A stretch of 64,000 bases of DNA from Magnolia sinica. Taxonomy: Eukaryota > Streptophyta > Magnoliopsida > Magnoliales > Magnoliaceae. Shown here in pieces: positions 30,001 to 41,664 of this stretch. Under the pieces are notes generated by a model, which saw only the letters and a program-made list of their open reading frames with translations, had not been told where the DNA came from and did no database searches. The position numbers and the translations under genes were made by a program. The first letter of the stretch is position 1; every line of letters begins with the position of its first letter. The stretch is taken from assembly GCF_029962835.1 (NCBI RefSeq), contig NC_080588.1, positions 64,876,001 through 64,940,000 of the forward strand, written 5' to 3'.

Positions 30001-30270
30001 CGCTTCCTTCAGATCCTGAGATGAGACAAAAAAAGGGCATGGATTAGGGTTTTCAATATCGGATTTTCGGGAAATCTGCAACGACCGTCGCAAGGATTAA
30101 GGTTTTAGCGGACAATTGAGATTAGCGATGCGATTTTTCCTTACCGAGATCGCTTTCGAATGAGATGATGATGGATTTGTTGGAGAAGTTTTGGAGGGAA
30201 TCAGAGCCGTTGATCGTCCCATCAAGAGGAGGATGAGAAATAGAGAGAGAGATCGGAGTCTGAGCGCCAT
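27054..30270 (-). CDS. TIN1: TIN1-like protein (TUNICAMYCIN INDUCED 1), secretory/ER, 3 exons
   Basis: Exons on the - strand: 30270-30145, 30015-29665, 27854-27054. Introns of 129 and 1,810 bp are GT-AG and phase 0. The product has 425 residues. The N-terminus MALRLRSLSLFLILLLMG is a clear signal peptide. Conserved blocks follow: LKEAIVKGLGFQ (44-55), DALVGQSVAYEFD, LPFRLLEDVNRWE, APFQLAGPMELWIQD, DVDAGVLKKVVLADGA (161-176), KGARSVSLRHPLDLPLPLN, SLRIVGPTSL, GSNANLQGFEELLTS, FPEWRTRPEKVRMHFEVLAK, and the C-terminal NVSMSTTPIVHP. From memory these match the plant-specific family of Arabidopsis At5g64510 (TIN1), induced by ER stress and linked to pollen surface formation. No catalytic motif, membrane anchor or KDEL is visible. 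The biochemical role is unknown. The gene looks intact. A TGACGTGG element upstream fits ER-stress control. Confidence 0.88.
27855..29664. other. intron 2 of the TIN1-like gene
   Basis: An 1,810-bp GT-AG intron with several unbounded scraps of GTGGGCCCA/CATCCAGACC-type repeat sequence, for example around 28200-28520 and 29270-29310. No gene is seen inside. Confidence 0.7.
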
Positions 30271-30340
30271 CTGATGATGAGAAGAATCGGACGAAAAACG
30301 AGATTTTTACTCTTCCTGTTTTGCAATCGGATTTCAGATT

Positions 30341-30341
<1 letters not shown>

Positions 30342-30372
<31 letters not shown>
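30342..30372. repeat. (GA)n microsatellite in the TIN1-like leader
   Basis: About 15 GA units, reading CT on the transcribed sense, 72-102 bp upstream of the start codon at 30270. It is like the CT run in the malate dehydrogenase leader. Confidence 0.85.
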
Positions 30373-30373
<1 letters not shown>

Positions 30374-30440
30374 CCGAGGGCTTGGTTGGTTTTGAAGAAT
30401 GGAGAAGCTTCTGGATTCGCAGTTGAGCTGAGAGCGATGC

Positions 30441-30448
30441 TGACGTGG
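30441..30448 (-). promoter_or_regulatory. UPR-type element TGACGTGG/CCACGTCA upstream of TIN1
   Basis: CCACGTCA on the gene's strand lies about 171 bp before the ATG. TGACGTGG is the core bound by ER-stress bZIP factors (XBP1-type sites; bZIP60/bZIP28 in plants). CCAAT/ATTGG boxes are close by at about 30459-30463 and 30498-30502. The spacing is not the exact ERSE form. Function is inferred. Confidence 0.5.
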
Positions 30449-30819
30449 ATAAAACTAACCAATGGTAACGACGCGAGTGATGCAACGCGGATTTTGATTG
30501 GTTGAGACCGAACGCCGTTTGAGGCGGTTTTTGTGTGGGAAGTTATTTGATACACTGATCCAGTACGAAAATCAATACACATGCACACTGATACTCTTTG
30601 TATTACGTTGGATAAAAATCATCAGGACCGTCTAAATTGTTTGGATCATTATATCTTATCTTTATTACTAAAATTACTCTGGAACGTTGATAATCCCCTT
30701 CATATTGATATTAAGTGGGATTTGGATTATCCATTGAATTTTGGCCTCTTGTTACATTTTGCCGATCGTGAGGGTTTTGAATTGAAATACATGCATGCCA
30801 CATGTAATGTGGATATATA

Positions 30820-31900
30820 GGCGTACGGATCTTCATATGTCAGAATGTAAAGTTTTTATTTTGCTTCGGTACACCGCGCGTACATGTGGACTTTTGTCCG
30901 CAATCTTATGACTGTGTGGGGCCTACCTGTAACATGCATGTAGAATCCAAACCGTGCATCTGGCACGCCTCCTCATGTAAGATGTACTTACCAAGAATCA
31001 TCGCTATCAAAAATCCAAGTGGAACACACCACAGAGAACAATATATAATTTTTTTTCTAAAACTTGGCCACCTAAAATTTCGGTTGGCTTTTGCCGTGCG
31101 TTCCATTCCATAGCCCTGCGGACTCGGATTGCGTAATGTACTGGTCAGTGCAGGAAAAGCGCTCTATGGGCCCACCATGATGTATGTGTTTATCCACGCC
31201 GTCTATACATTTTGCCAGCTCAGCTTAAGACACAAGCCTAATTAGGGAGATTTAAATCTCAGCTGGACCACACCACATGAAAAAGTGGTGATTGAATGCC
31301 TACCATTACAAAATTCCTGGGGTGGTACACCTGAGATTTGGATCTGCCTTATTTTTTGGTATTACGATTTGGAAGGATCTAAAAAAAACGGATGGAGGGA
31401 GTGGATAAACCAAGCGGAATGCGTGATGTGCTGAGCACGGTGGTGAGTTTAAGTTACCAAGTTTTGTGGGCCTCACTAGGATGTATGTGTTAGATCCAAA
31501 CCTTCCATCCATTTTGCAAGATCATTTTAGGTCATGGGCCATGTTAGGCAGATTTGGAATCCAAGTGGACCATGCTACAGAAAGTAGTGGGGGTTAAAAT
31601 CTTACCATTGAAAACTCCTTGAAAGCTACAAAAGTTCTAGATCAAGGTGATATTTGTGTTTTCACTTAGGTTTCCGTGACCTCATGAATAGGTTGGATGG
31701 CAAATAAATATCAATGTAGGCCTTAAGAAGGTTTCAACAATAGACATCATTGTCCCACTGTCTTCTGCGGTGTGGTTCACTTGAAGTGTATATCCATCTG
31801 ATTTTTGAGAAATTTACCTCTATAAATGCTATTTTTTATCCAGCGAATTTTACCAAGAATACAAACCTTATCTTACCAACTTAGACTTTGCACGTACGGT
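30820..31900. mobile_element. two eroded MULE-type MITE copies
   Basis: The family words appear in order: GGGCCCACCATGATGTATGTG at about 31168, GGACCACACCACATGAAAAAG at about 31264, then a second set from about 31467 (GTGGGCCTCACTAGGATG) to about 31800. The ends are eroded and no target duplications are visible. Confidence 0.5.
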
Positions 31901-31904
31901 CAGT

Positions 31905-33165
31905 AAAGCTAGGCAAAATAGACCCGATCCGGTGGATCCGACTCGTTCAGACCCGATCCGACCCGATCAGAACCGATCCGACGGTCTAGATCGGTGCTGA
32001 TCGGGTAGCCCCATGCAGATCTAAAATCTTTTCGGCTCGAATTTGGATTGGCCCTGATCCAACCCGACCCGACCCGAAAACCGATCCGGACAGATCCGAT
32101 CCTACCCAATCCGGAGTAGTTCTTTTGATACTTCTACCTTTTCCTGTGGTATGGCCTGCTTGAGCTTTGGATATACATCAATTTTGGGTTCAACCACTAA
32201 AATGACATGCAAAAATGAATGGATGGCGTGGATACATCACATGCATTCAAGATGGGCCCCAACTGAGATTGCTGTGTACAATAGCTAAATGATTTGCTGT
32301 GTACCACACACTGCACACAGCTACTACATATCTAGCTTTCAACCTAGAAATAGGTACGTGTCGTGCCAAGACGATGCTACTCTATTCAAAGGAGATCAAC
32401 GTTATATGGCCCCATAGTGATGTTTTTATTATATCTATACCGTTCACATATATTTACAGATTAATTTAGAGCATTATACAAAAAAAAAAAAGGCAACCCA
32501 AAAAAGGTTTCAATGATAGACGTTTAATATTCACTGCTTCTTTCAGTGTGACCCACTTAATAGTTAGATCTATCTTATTTTCGTCTCAAGCCATAAAATA
32601 AGCTTGAAAAATAGATGGATGGTTTTGATATAACACATGTACCATGATTAGACCCACCTAACTTGCTAACGTGACATCAATACCATGTACTACCAACGCA
32701 CGGGATAGTCCCACTGACGCCATTCATAGCTGTAAACAACTGTAACTTTTAAACATCGAGCATTGTACGAACGGTTCAAACGAATTCAACATGGCCCCCA
32801 CAATGATGTATTTATTACATCCATACCGTTTAACCGTTTTTCATGATCATTTTAGAGCATTCGGTAAAAAAATGAATCATATCTGAAGCTCAAATGGACC
32901 ACACTGAAAATAACAACGAGGATAATGATTTTCATCGTTAAAAAATCTGATCAGTATCGTACCTAATCCGATCCGACTCGATTTCCCTAGTCGAGTCGGA
33001 CTCGGTTCGGGTCAAGCTAACAAGGTGTCGGATTTGATCGGATGGCATGTCCCAGATCCGGCCCCAGATTGGAATGAGTTCGGGTCAGCGTATTTAGATC
33101 TCAGACAGAATCAGGTTAGGCACAATCTGATCCGACTCGATCCGATGCCCACCTCTAATGGTCAG
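31905..33165. mobile_element. GATCCGACCCGA-rich repeat split by other repeats
   Basis: Blocks at 31910-32120 and 32955-33160 are dense in GATCCGAC/GTCGGATC words and read as the two ends of one element. Between them lie scraps of MULE-type MITEs (32150-32950). The right edge reads GATCCGATGCCCACCTCTAA. Confidence 0.45.
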
Positions 33166-33904
33166 GATGAAAATAGCCCTGCCCTTAAAAGTAGACCTAT
33201 TGCTACGGATTATAACCATAGCTATATATAAAATAATTCGTAGCCATAGATACTATAAGCCAGTCTAACGACCTCCCCCTAAAAATCAAAACCGAATCAT
33301 GGCGGGCTTGCCGAACTAGCTATGCCCCTGCCACTTGCTGGCCTATCCAGTGGGACCACGCCAATCTGGCGGTACACGCCGATCTATGGATTATAACCAT
33401 AGCAATAGGTACGGTACACAATTTTCTTTGCTATCCAAACAAAACAAATAGTCGAATTAAAGGAAATCTATTTTCTTTTTCTGTTGTTTGGCACTGAATC
33501 CATAGTTTCCAAACATAGCCTAATGGAAAGAAGGTAAAAGTAATAATAAATAAAATAAAAAGATGCAGTTCTTTAAGATGAGATAGTGTTGTTGGCTTTA
33601 TAAAACAGTTGAATGACCTTCATTTTCATGGCTCGCTAGATATTAAGGCACTTACTTTCATTTGAAGATGGCTTTTATTGCCTGATTTTCCACAGAAAAA
33701 AATTCAACTCATGAGAACCTCTTGTATTTGAGACAAGGGCTGATGTGTTACCATTTGAATTAGTGTCAAAACAAGAATGCATGGTTATCTTGCCAATATT
33801 CTAAATCTTTTTTTCTGCCAGCTCAACTGTGTTTGTCAGAAAGATTTAGCTATATGATGAAAACCTATCTTAATGAATAGTAATTATTACTTCAACTTTG
33901 TAAT
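33166..33904. other. intergenic, nothing recognised
   Basis: AT-rich sequence with no gene-like frame, bounded repeat or RNA gene that I can see. Confidence 0.5.
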
Positions 33905-35560
33905 ACCTTTTGGAATTGAGCGAGGCAACCTAAGACTTGAGCGAGACAACATAGAAATTAAGTGAGGGAACCTAGGAATCGAGTGAGGGAACCTTGAATT
34001 GAGCGAGGTAAAATACAAATTGAGCGAGTTAACCTAAGAATTGAGCGATGCAAACTACAAATTGAGTGAGGTAACGTAGAAATTTAGCGGGGCAAACTAA
34101 GAATTGAATGAAGCAACCTAGGAAGTGAGCAAGGCAACCTAGAAATTCAGCGAGGGAACCTAGAAATTCAGTGAGGCAACCTAGGTATTGAGCGAAGCAA
34201 TATAGAAATTCAGCGAGGCAAACTATAAATTGAGCGAGGCAATTTAGAAATTCAGCGAAGCAACCTAAGAATTACGCGAGGCAAACTAGAAATTCAGTGA
34301 GACAACTTAGAAATTCAGCGAAGAATTGAGCGAGGTAACCTAGGAATTGAGCAAGACAACCTAGGAATTGAGCGAGGTAAGCATGAATTTCAGCGGGGTA
34401 AACATAATATTCAACGGGGCAAATATGAAATTGAGCGGGGCAAACATGAAATTAAGTAGGACAAACATAAAATTCAATGAAGCAAATATAAAATTCAGTA
34501 GGACAAACATGAAATTGATCAAGGCAAACTTGAAATTTAGCAGGGCAAACTTGAAATTCAGTGGGGCAAACTACAAATTCAGTGGGGTAAACATGAAATT
34601 TAGTGGGACAAATATGAAATTGAGCGGGGCAAACATGAAATTCAGCGAGGCAAACATGAAATTCAAATGAAATAAGACATAAATACATAAGCTAAACAAT
34701 CAAGCATAGAAATAAGCTAGACAAACTATCTAATTAAGCGAGGCAAACTATCAAAATAAGCTAGACAAACTATCAAATTCAGTAAGGCAAACTATAAAAT
34801 GAGCGAGGTGACCTATAAATTGAGTGGGGCAAAATAGAAATTGAGTGAGGAAAACTGAAAAAATGAGCGAGGCAACCTAGAAATTGAGCGGGGCAAACTA
34901 GAAATTTAGCAGGGCAAATTAAAAATTCAGCGAGGGAAACTGAAAATTTATCGGGGTAAACTGAAAATTGAGCGAGGCAAACAGAAAATTGAGCGGGACA
35001 AACATTAAATTCAGCGAGACAAACTAGAAATTGAGTGGGGAAAACTTGAATTTCAACTGGACAAACTAGAAAATCAGTGGGACAAACATGAAATTCAGTG
35101 GGGCAAACTGGAAATTGAGCGGGGAAACTAGAAATAAGCGGGGCAAACAAGAAATTCAGCGGGGCAAATTGAAAATTGAGCAGGCCAAACTAGAAATTCA
35201 GCGGGGGAAACTGAAAATTGAGCGGGGCAAATTGAAAATTGAGCGGGGCAAACTGGATATTCAGCGGGGCAAACATGAAATTGAGTGGGGCAAACTTGAA
35301 TTTCAGTGAGGCAAACAAAAAAATCAGCGAGGTAGACATAAAATTGAGCGGGCCAAACATGAAATTGAGTAGGACAAACTGGAAATCGAGCGGGGGAAAC
35401 TAGAAAATTAGTGGGGCAAACAAGAAATTCAGCGGGGCACATTGGAAATTGAGCGAGGTAAACTAGAAATTTAGCAGGGCAAACTGAAAATTGAGCAGGG
35501 TAAACTAGAAATTCAGCGGAGCAAACTGAAAATTCAGCAAGGGTAACATGAATTTCAATG
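33905..35560. repeat. 1.65-kb minisatellite, 21-bp unit
   Basis: Roughly 75-80 diverged units of the type GAGCGGGGCAAACTAGAAATT fill this stretch. Early units are more often GAGCGAGGCAACCTA, later ones GGGGCAAAC. The period of 21 equals seven codons, so frames on both strands stay open and give heptad peptides (for example ANMKLSG on + and FHVCPAE on -). Both-strand openness and the lack of any known domain argue against a gene. Confidence 0.9.
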
Positions 35561-36360
35561 AACTTGAAATGCAATTAAACTAGCTTAACACATAATTGAA
35601 ATACAATTCAACTAGCTTAATATGAATTTCAATGAACTTGAAATGCGATTGAACTACCCAAACATGAAATTCATGCATTACTCAAGAAATTCAACCAATC
35701 ATGAACCGGGAATGTCGGTGACAACTCGAGCATATTGTCGAGAAGTAGGTCAAATAGACCAAGAACTCTTGAAATTTGAAATCATTTTGATTAGTACGCT
35801 TTTATCGTGCTGAGTTAACTGATTTGGGTTTGCCTTGACTTGAATGTATGTGGACTATCAGCAACATTCATCTGTTTTTCTATCTATATTAATGGTTTGA
35901 CCCCAAAATCCGATTTCACTTGCTACTCCCCACAATAATGTTTTATTTGTAATCAATTTCATATTTATCGGATGGTGTATACATAGATGAACCAAAAGCC
36001 TAAATGCAAGCTTCATCTAACAAGAAATATATTAAAATATACCTGTGGTGCGTGCTTTCTTTAGTGAACCAGCCATTTTCAGAAGATGAAGAAATGCCGA
36101 TGTATAGAGAGGATGCAATCCAATGGGAGAATGGTATGATCCAGTGGAGGGATTTTCGTGCCAAAGAAAATGAATTTTTTATCTTTCTTAGTGGAAAGGG
36201 GGTGAAAGCATCGTGAGTGAAAGCAACGGTAGTGAAAAAGAGGGGTATTTTCGTCCTCAAATTCACTATCCATACATGAAGGCCTAGGTTGGTAAGTTAA
36301 GTTTTGTTTGTTTCATAAAAACTGCTGGATAAAAGGTGGTGTCTACAGTGGTAAATTTCT
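35561..36360. other. intergenic, nothing firmly recognised
   Basis: Includes a short GAATTTCAATGAACTTGAAATGC direct duplication (about 35549 and 35623) just past the minisatellite. No gene is seen. Confidence 0.5.
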
Positions 36361-37145
36361 CTTTGATTTTTATGTCCATGTGCCTTAAAATGATCCATTG
36401 ATCCTGTAAAATGGATGGTGTGGATACGATACATACATCATGGTAGGGCCCACATAACTTTGCTGAGCCAATATGCTGTGAATTCAGTGGTGTGTGGAGC
36501 CACATAATTTCGTAGCCTCTGTTGAAGCCACCGAATTCTGTGGAGCCACCTTGATATATACATGTGTGTGTTATACCTAAACCATCCGTTTGGTGGTAAG
36601 ATTGTTTAAGGGCTTCTCTATGAAAAAGAGACATCCAAAGCTCAAATGGACCACACCACATAAAGTAGTGGGATCAAACATCTATCATTAAAAACTTCTT
36701 AAGAGTCATAGAAGTTCTGGGTCAATCTGATATTTGCTTCCCTTCATTCAAGCCCGTGTGACCTTGTGAAGAGGTTGGATGGCAAATAAACATCATGGCC
36801 AAATGGACGGGCGGTTTGGATACAATACATAAGAAGGGTCTACATTACTTGGTGACGTCAACGCACCACTTACCTTGGTGGTGTGTTGATGTGACGGAGG
36901 GGTGTTGATGTCATCAAGTTCCGTGAGCCCATTATGATGTACATGTTATATCCACACCGTTCATCCATTTTACAATCTAAAAATGAAACATATCCAAAGG
37001 TTAAGTGGAACACATTACCGGAAGCAGTGGGGATTGAATGCTTAACATTGAAAACCTCTTATGGTCATAAGAATTTTGGATCAAGCAGATATTTGTATTT
37101 TTCCTTTATGGAGGCCTCAAATGTACATGTGGGGCACACCAGATG
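36361..37145. mobile_element. overlapping fragments of MULE-type MITEs
   Basis: Family words (CATCATGGTAGGGCCCACA at about 36437, GGACCACACCACATAAAGTAG at about 36649, GTGAGCCCATTATGATGTAC at about 36922) occur in succession without clean ends. Confidence 0.5.
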
Positions 37146-37324
37146 AGTAGAAAGCATGGAATAAATGGGTCAGGCTCAGGTTAAACCGTATCAATGGGTT
37201 GGACCAGATGACCAGACCCAATTCAATCCAATGCCCGAATTAAAATGAAGATCATGAGTATAATACACACATGTAGCCCACGTATAAGGCTAAGATGATA
37301 ATGATGACGTGTCATGTATCTAAC

Positions 37325-37329
<5 letters not shown>

Positions 37330-37387
<58 letters not shown>

Positions 37388-38013
37388 CTCCCGTGAGGTC
37401 GAGCTGTGTGGGCCCCACCGTGATGCGTGTCAACCATCAACACCATGCATTTGATGGGTCCCCTCTAAATTATGGGATATCCCAAAAATCAACCGTATAC
37501 AGAACTCATGTGGGCCATACCATCTAAAATCATGTGAAGACACCATTAAAACATATAAAAGCACTTGGTGGGGCCCACCTGAGTGTTGAATGCTGCTGAA
37601 AATTGGTTTGAACCCTCATTAAAGTGGGACACACATAATGGATGGTCTGGATTTGCAAACCACATCTCTGTGGGCCCAAAAAATGAGTATGAATGTTTTA
37701 ATGGTGCACGGCCCCTCCCCACTTCTGTATGTGGTGTGGCCCACACAAGTCATGGATTGACTTTATTTTTGAGATCTAGGCCCACGATGGAATGGTGCAT
37801 CTGACTGATGGGGTAGATGTTCTAAACGCATCACGGTGGGGCCCACACAGCTCGACCTCATGGGACGGACTCGTGAGGTCGAGCGCATTGTACCATATAT
37901 ATATATATACACACACACTCACACTGAGGGAATTTCACCACCTATGGGTACTCGAACCCTTGACCGGGAGTTGAAACTCCTTAGAGTCTACCACCCGAGC
38001 AAGAGTCAGGACC
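37330..38013 (-). mobile_element. SINE with AT-rich tail, split by a MITE
   Basis: The SINE body (about 37909-38013, - strand) belongs to the GGGTCCTTACTCTTACTC family: GGACCCTGACTC-like start region changed to GGTCCTGACTCTTGCTC, box-B-like GGTTCGAGTACCC, GTGGTGAAATTCC. The 14-bp repeat GTATCTAACCACTA flanks the whole at 37316-37329 and 38014-38027. The (TA)n runs at about 37330-37383 and 37893-37908 are the two halves of its tail, split by the MITE at 37389-37865. Confidence 0.75.
37389..37865. mobile_element. MITE with 39-bp inverted repeats
   Basis: The left end begins TCCCGTGAGGTCGAGCTGTG (37389-37427) and the right end matches it in complement (37827-37865) with one change over about 39 bp. 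The inner ends carry GTGGGCCCCACCGTGATGCG. No transposase frame. It lies within the AT-rich tail of a SINE. The target duplication is blurred by the AT repeat. Confidence 0.82.
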
Positions 38014-38062
38014 GTATCTAACCACTAGTTGATGTGTGCGTATGCATGTATATAACTGCTAG

Positions 38063-38302
38063 GGACGCGGATTTCCACCGAAAGCCTTTGGCAGGAAGTT
38101 CCTGCGCAAGGATGCTGGGTGGGGCCCAACAACATGTTTGTGTGAAATCTACTCTGTTAATCCATTTGGAGAGCTCATGTTTTTAAAAAGGGACAAAAAA
38201 TTAGATGGATTCAAGACTCAAGTGGGCCATACGAGAGGAAACAGTGGGGATTAAGTGAGAACCGTTGAAACATTCTTATAGCCATAAAAGCTTTGTTTCA
38301 GG

Positions 38303-38369
<67 letters not shown>

Positions 38370-38649
38370 CTTCATCCCAGTCTTAGTGACCTTATAAACT
38401 GTTTGGATGGCATATAAACATCAAGGTGGAGCCTAGAAAGGTTTCAACGGTAGGAATTTCTTTTCCCACTGTTTCCTCTCGTGTGACCTACTTGAGTTTT
38501 GGATCCACTTCAATTTCTGTCTCTTGTTCTAAAATGATCTCGAAAAACGGATTAACAGAGTAGATTTCCCACAAACATGTTTTTGGGCCCCACCCAGCAT
38601 CCCTGCGCAGGAACTTCCTGCGAAAGGGTTTCACAGGAAATCCGCGTCC
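38063..38649. mobile_element. MULE-type MITE with very long inverted repeats
   Basis: Left GGACGCGGATTTCCACCGAA and right GGACGCGGATTTCCTGTGAA (complement) start inverted arms that stay alike for about 100 bp, through GGAAGTTCCTGCGCA, GATGCTGGGTGGGGCCCAA and ACATGTTTGTG. A (TA)n run lies inside at about 38303-38367. No clear 9-bp duplication remains. Confidence 0.8.
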
Positions 38650-40814
38650 GGTTAAGATAGTTTGATGGGGGAAGATTGGGCCCATCGCATGATGACTTGG
38701 CATTACCTGAACGTAGGAGTGTCAACGGGCTGGGTTTGGTTCGGGCCAATCTCTGTTTAAGCCCAGCCCACACTGCCCTAATGGGCCACAAAAGTCTACC
38801 AGAGCCTGACCCAGAAAGTGTCCAAGACCGGCCCGTTTAGAAATAGGCTTGAATTTTTAGCCCGAGCCTGGACTTTAGGCGGGATGCTCCACCAGCCCAA
38901 ATGGGCCAGGCCCGGAAGCTCAACGTGCCAACCTGGGCTATTTACAAATGTTAAACTTCAACTCGACTCTTTATAAATAAATAAATAAATATAATTTATT
39001 TATTTATCTCTATCAAATGTTGTATTTATTATACTCTATATATTTTTAATTTATATATTAAAAATTATCGAGTCCAGTCAACTTAATACTCAGTTCCACA
39101 TCAAGCTGAGTCGAGTTTCAGGGTTTTTGAATTATTATACCACACTCCAAATCATACAATTAGAGGATTTTTTAGGGAAAGATGAAGGTTTAAAAGTTCA
39201 ACCATGAGTTGTCATGTGCAAGGTCTGATGTCTAAAGACTAGATTAGTTGAAAGCAGTAGTAGCTAGGGCTGCAGTCTACCCATTTTGGGATATGACAAA
39301 GGGGCTGTTTGGATACTCTTTCCAAGTTGTCTTGCATAGATAACATGCAACTGATTTAGCAATGGCTTTTCAACACCCATTGCTTGCTGGCTGTAAAGCA
39401 TATTAGTAAAACGTGCTTGCGGAGATGGAGCCTCCGACACAACAGGGCAAGCCAAGCCCGGTGGCACCCTAATGTTACTAGCTATCTTTAAGCTCCGAAA
39501 CAACGTTGTATGACATGCATAGCAAACTCTTTGAGCATCCAAGCAGCTTCTAATAGAATCAAATTAAGCTCGCATTGATTTTTCGACGTGGGCACTATAG
39601 TTTTGGTATTTCTCAAAAGTAATAGATGAAGAAATCCTTTATAATTCTTAAATTTTTCTTGGTGATTTTCAATATGGGGAAAAAAGGGCTAGGCAATGAG
39701 AATGAGAGCTCTCTAAAAAAAGTTAATTCACCATTTCGCAAAGCACACAAGTATTATTTTGAAATAACTAAACTAATGATCATATAATCACTAAATACAT
39801 GCAAATTTATTTGTTATGGCTCAAATATTAAGAGTACATCATCTTTAATAAGCTCAATGTTTAATATCTTAATATTAGGATCAATGATGGTCCATACATT
39901 ATATATGTACATCTTCACTTCAAACAAGTGAGACTCAACTTCCTGGGGATAGGAATGGGATGGGTGGCCTAGCCCTGTAGGGTAGGGCCTTGTCTTCTAA
40001 GCTTAGCCCAAGACCCATGCCAGGCTTGAATCTAGGCCGGGCTGGCAAATTAATAATGAATAGGATTATCTAATCATCAAGTAGGGCACTGTTATAATAC
40101 AATGGACAATTTAAAGACATTTATCAAAGTTTCTCATTCACCATAAATGTGAAGTTTAAGCACTCTTAGATCTAGGGTCATGTTCTGAACCATTTGTAAT
40201 CATGTCACCTGAAATTCTTTTTATGTGTAAAGTGTTTACATTTTTTTATATTTTAAGCTATAAAATATTTATAATTAAACAATTATTAGTATTTGGGTAA
40301 CGTATAAGGTATTAACAAGTTAGAGAGCAGATATTCACACCAGACATAGCATGGAGAGATAAAATGAGATAAAATCCTCCAAAATATTCAAAATGCATGA
40401 TGTGTGACTCGCAGCACTGCCATCTTCGCATATAATATTTTTCGGGCCTTTGGTATGATTGTAAAAAAAAATTTAAATATTAGATACTTTTCATAAAGAT
40501 CCTATAAAAAAATATTTAGTTTTTAAAAAGAATTATTTAACTTACCTAAATAAATTCACCCTAAACCACTTATTTTACAGTTATTCAATTGTGTTCATTG
40601 TCTCAACCAAAGCCATTTTTATTCAATGCAGTCTTATTTAGGTTGAAATATTTCCACAAAGTATATAAACAGTTCCTGCAGTTGTTCATATCCACAAGGA
40701 CATGAAACTTCTCTCTCTCTCTATATATATAAATAAAAATACAAAACACTGAAAAAAACAGAAACTGAAAAAGTAATCACCGATGGTGCACAAAGGCTTT
40801 TCTAACTGCTGAAG

Positions 40815-40873
<59 letters not shown>

Positions 40874-41655
40874 TGCACATCTCTTTAAATAGATATTTGA
40901 AAATTTCAACACCTAGCTGTAATTGTTGGAAAAAATAGATTTAAATAATAAACAAAAAATCAAGTTTTTATTTGATTTTCTTTTGTAGTGGTTTTCATCC
41001 CACGTTGGATAGAAAGAGGGATGAAAAAGCCTTTATATTAAGTCTGTCTTTTAGTAGTTTGTATTTGAAACAAAGAGAATGCCTTGAAAGCATCTTTGCC
41101 TGCCCATGTGCACACCATGTCGGGTCACAGTCGGGACGAGATACGGTGTGGTGCCTTTGTCTTGAGCATGGGTCTGTTTCTCTCTTTTGGATGACATCAG
41201 TTACGTGCTGAAAGTTGCAATACAGCACCATATGTGTGCTGACATGTCAATGTAGACCACGTATGTTATCTCCTTTGCTACCTTTTAAAAAGGGATTTTC
41301 ATTTTCATTTCAAAAATATAGCAACAAACATTTTTCTATCTCCTTTTGTTGTTTTTCTCAATGTGGGTGAATGGAGAGATATGTCAAGCTTCAAGTGGCT
41401 TTGATCAAGCCTATACTTAATCTAGGCCATCCTTCGTTAAGGAGAGCTGTTGCATCCTTGGGATAGTGGTGCTGAAACCCAATGCATTAGGGATTCAACC
41501 ATTGTCGAATAAATTTATCTTTGCGACAGCTATTGTAACGCGGATGAGCTCTCCCAATTTCAATTCTCCTTTAATCTGTCTTTGAATTTTCATTTTCTGC
41601 TATATTTCTATTATTTTAATGTAACAGCTATGACATTATAGGTAATGTGAGACAC
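38650..41655. other. intergenic, AT-rich, with repeat scraps
   Basis: Contains AGCCCAGCC/GGGCCA-rich scraps (38719-38945 and 39945-40055) that look like half-elements of the type at 6151-6634, and a (GA)n run at about 40817-40870. No gene is recognised; the open frame at 40972-41211 lacks motifs. Confidence 0.5.
40817..40870. repeat. (GA)27 microsatellite
   Basis: An uninterrupted GA run of about 54 bp in intergenic DNA. Confidence 0.92.
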
Positions 41656-41664
41656 AACCCTTTG

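Noticed and set aside
34368-35574. Heptad-repeat proteins on both strands (100-148 residues)
   Set aside because: A 21-bp repeat keeps all frames open. Openness on both strands argues against selection for coding.
40686-40880. Ser/Leu repeat frame on the - strand
   Set aside because: Translation of a (GA)n microsatellite.
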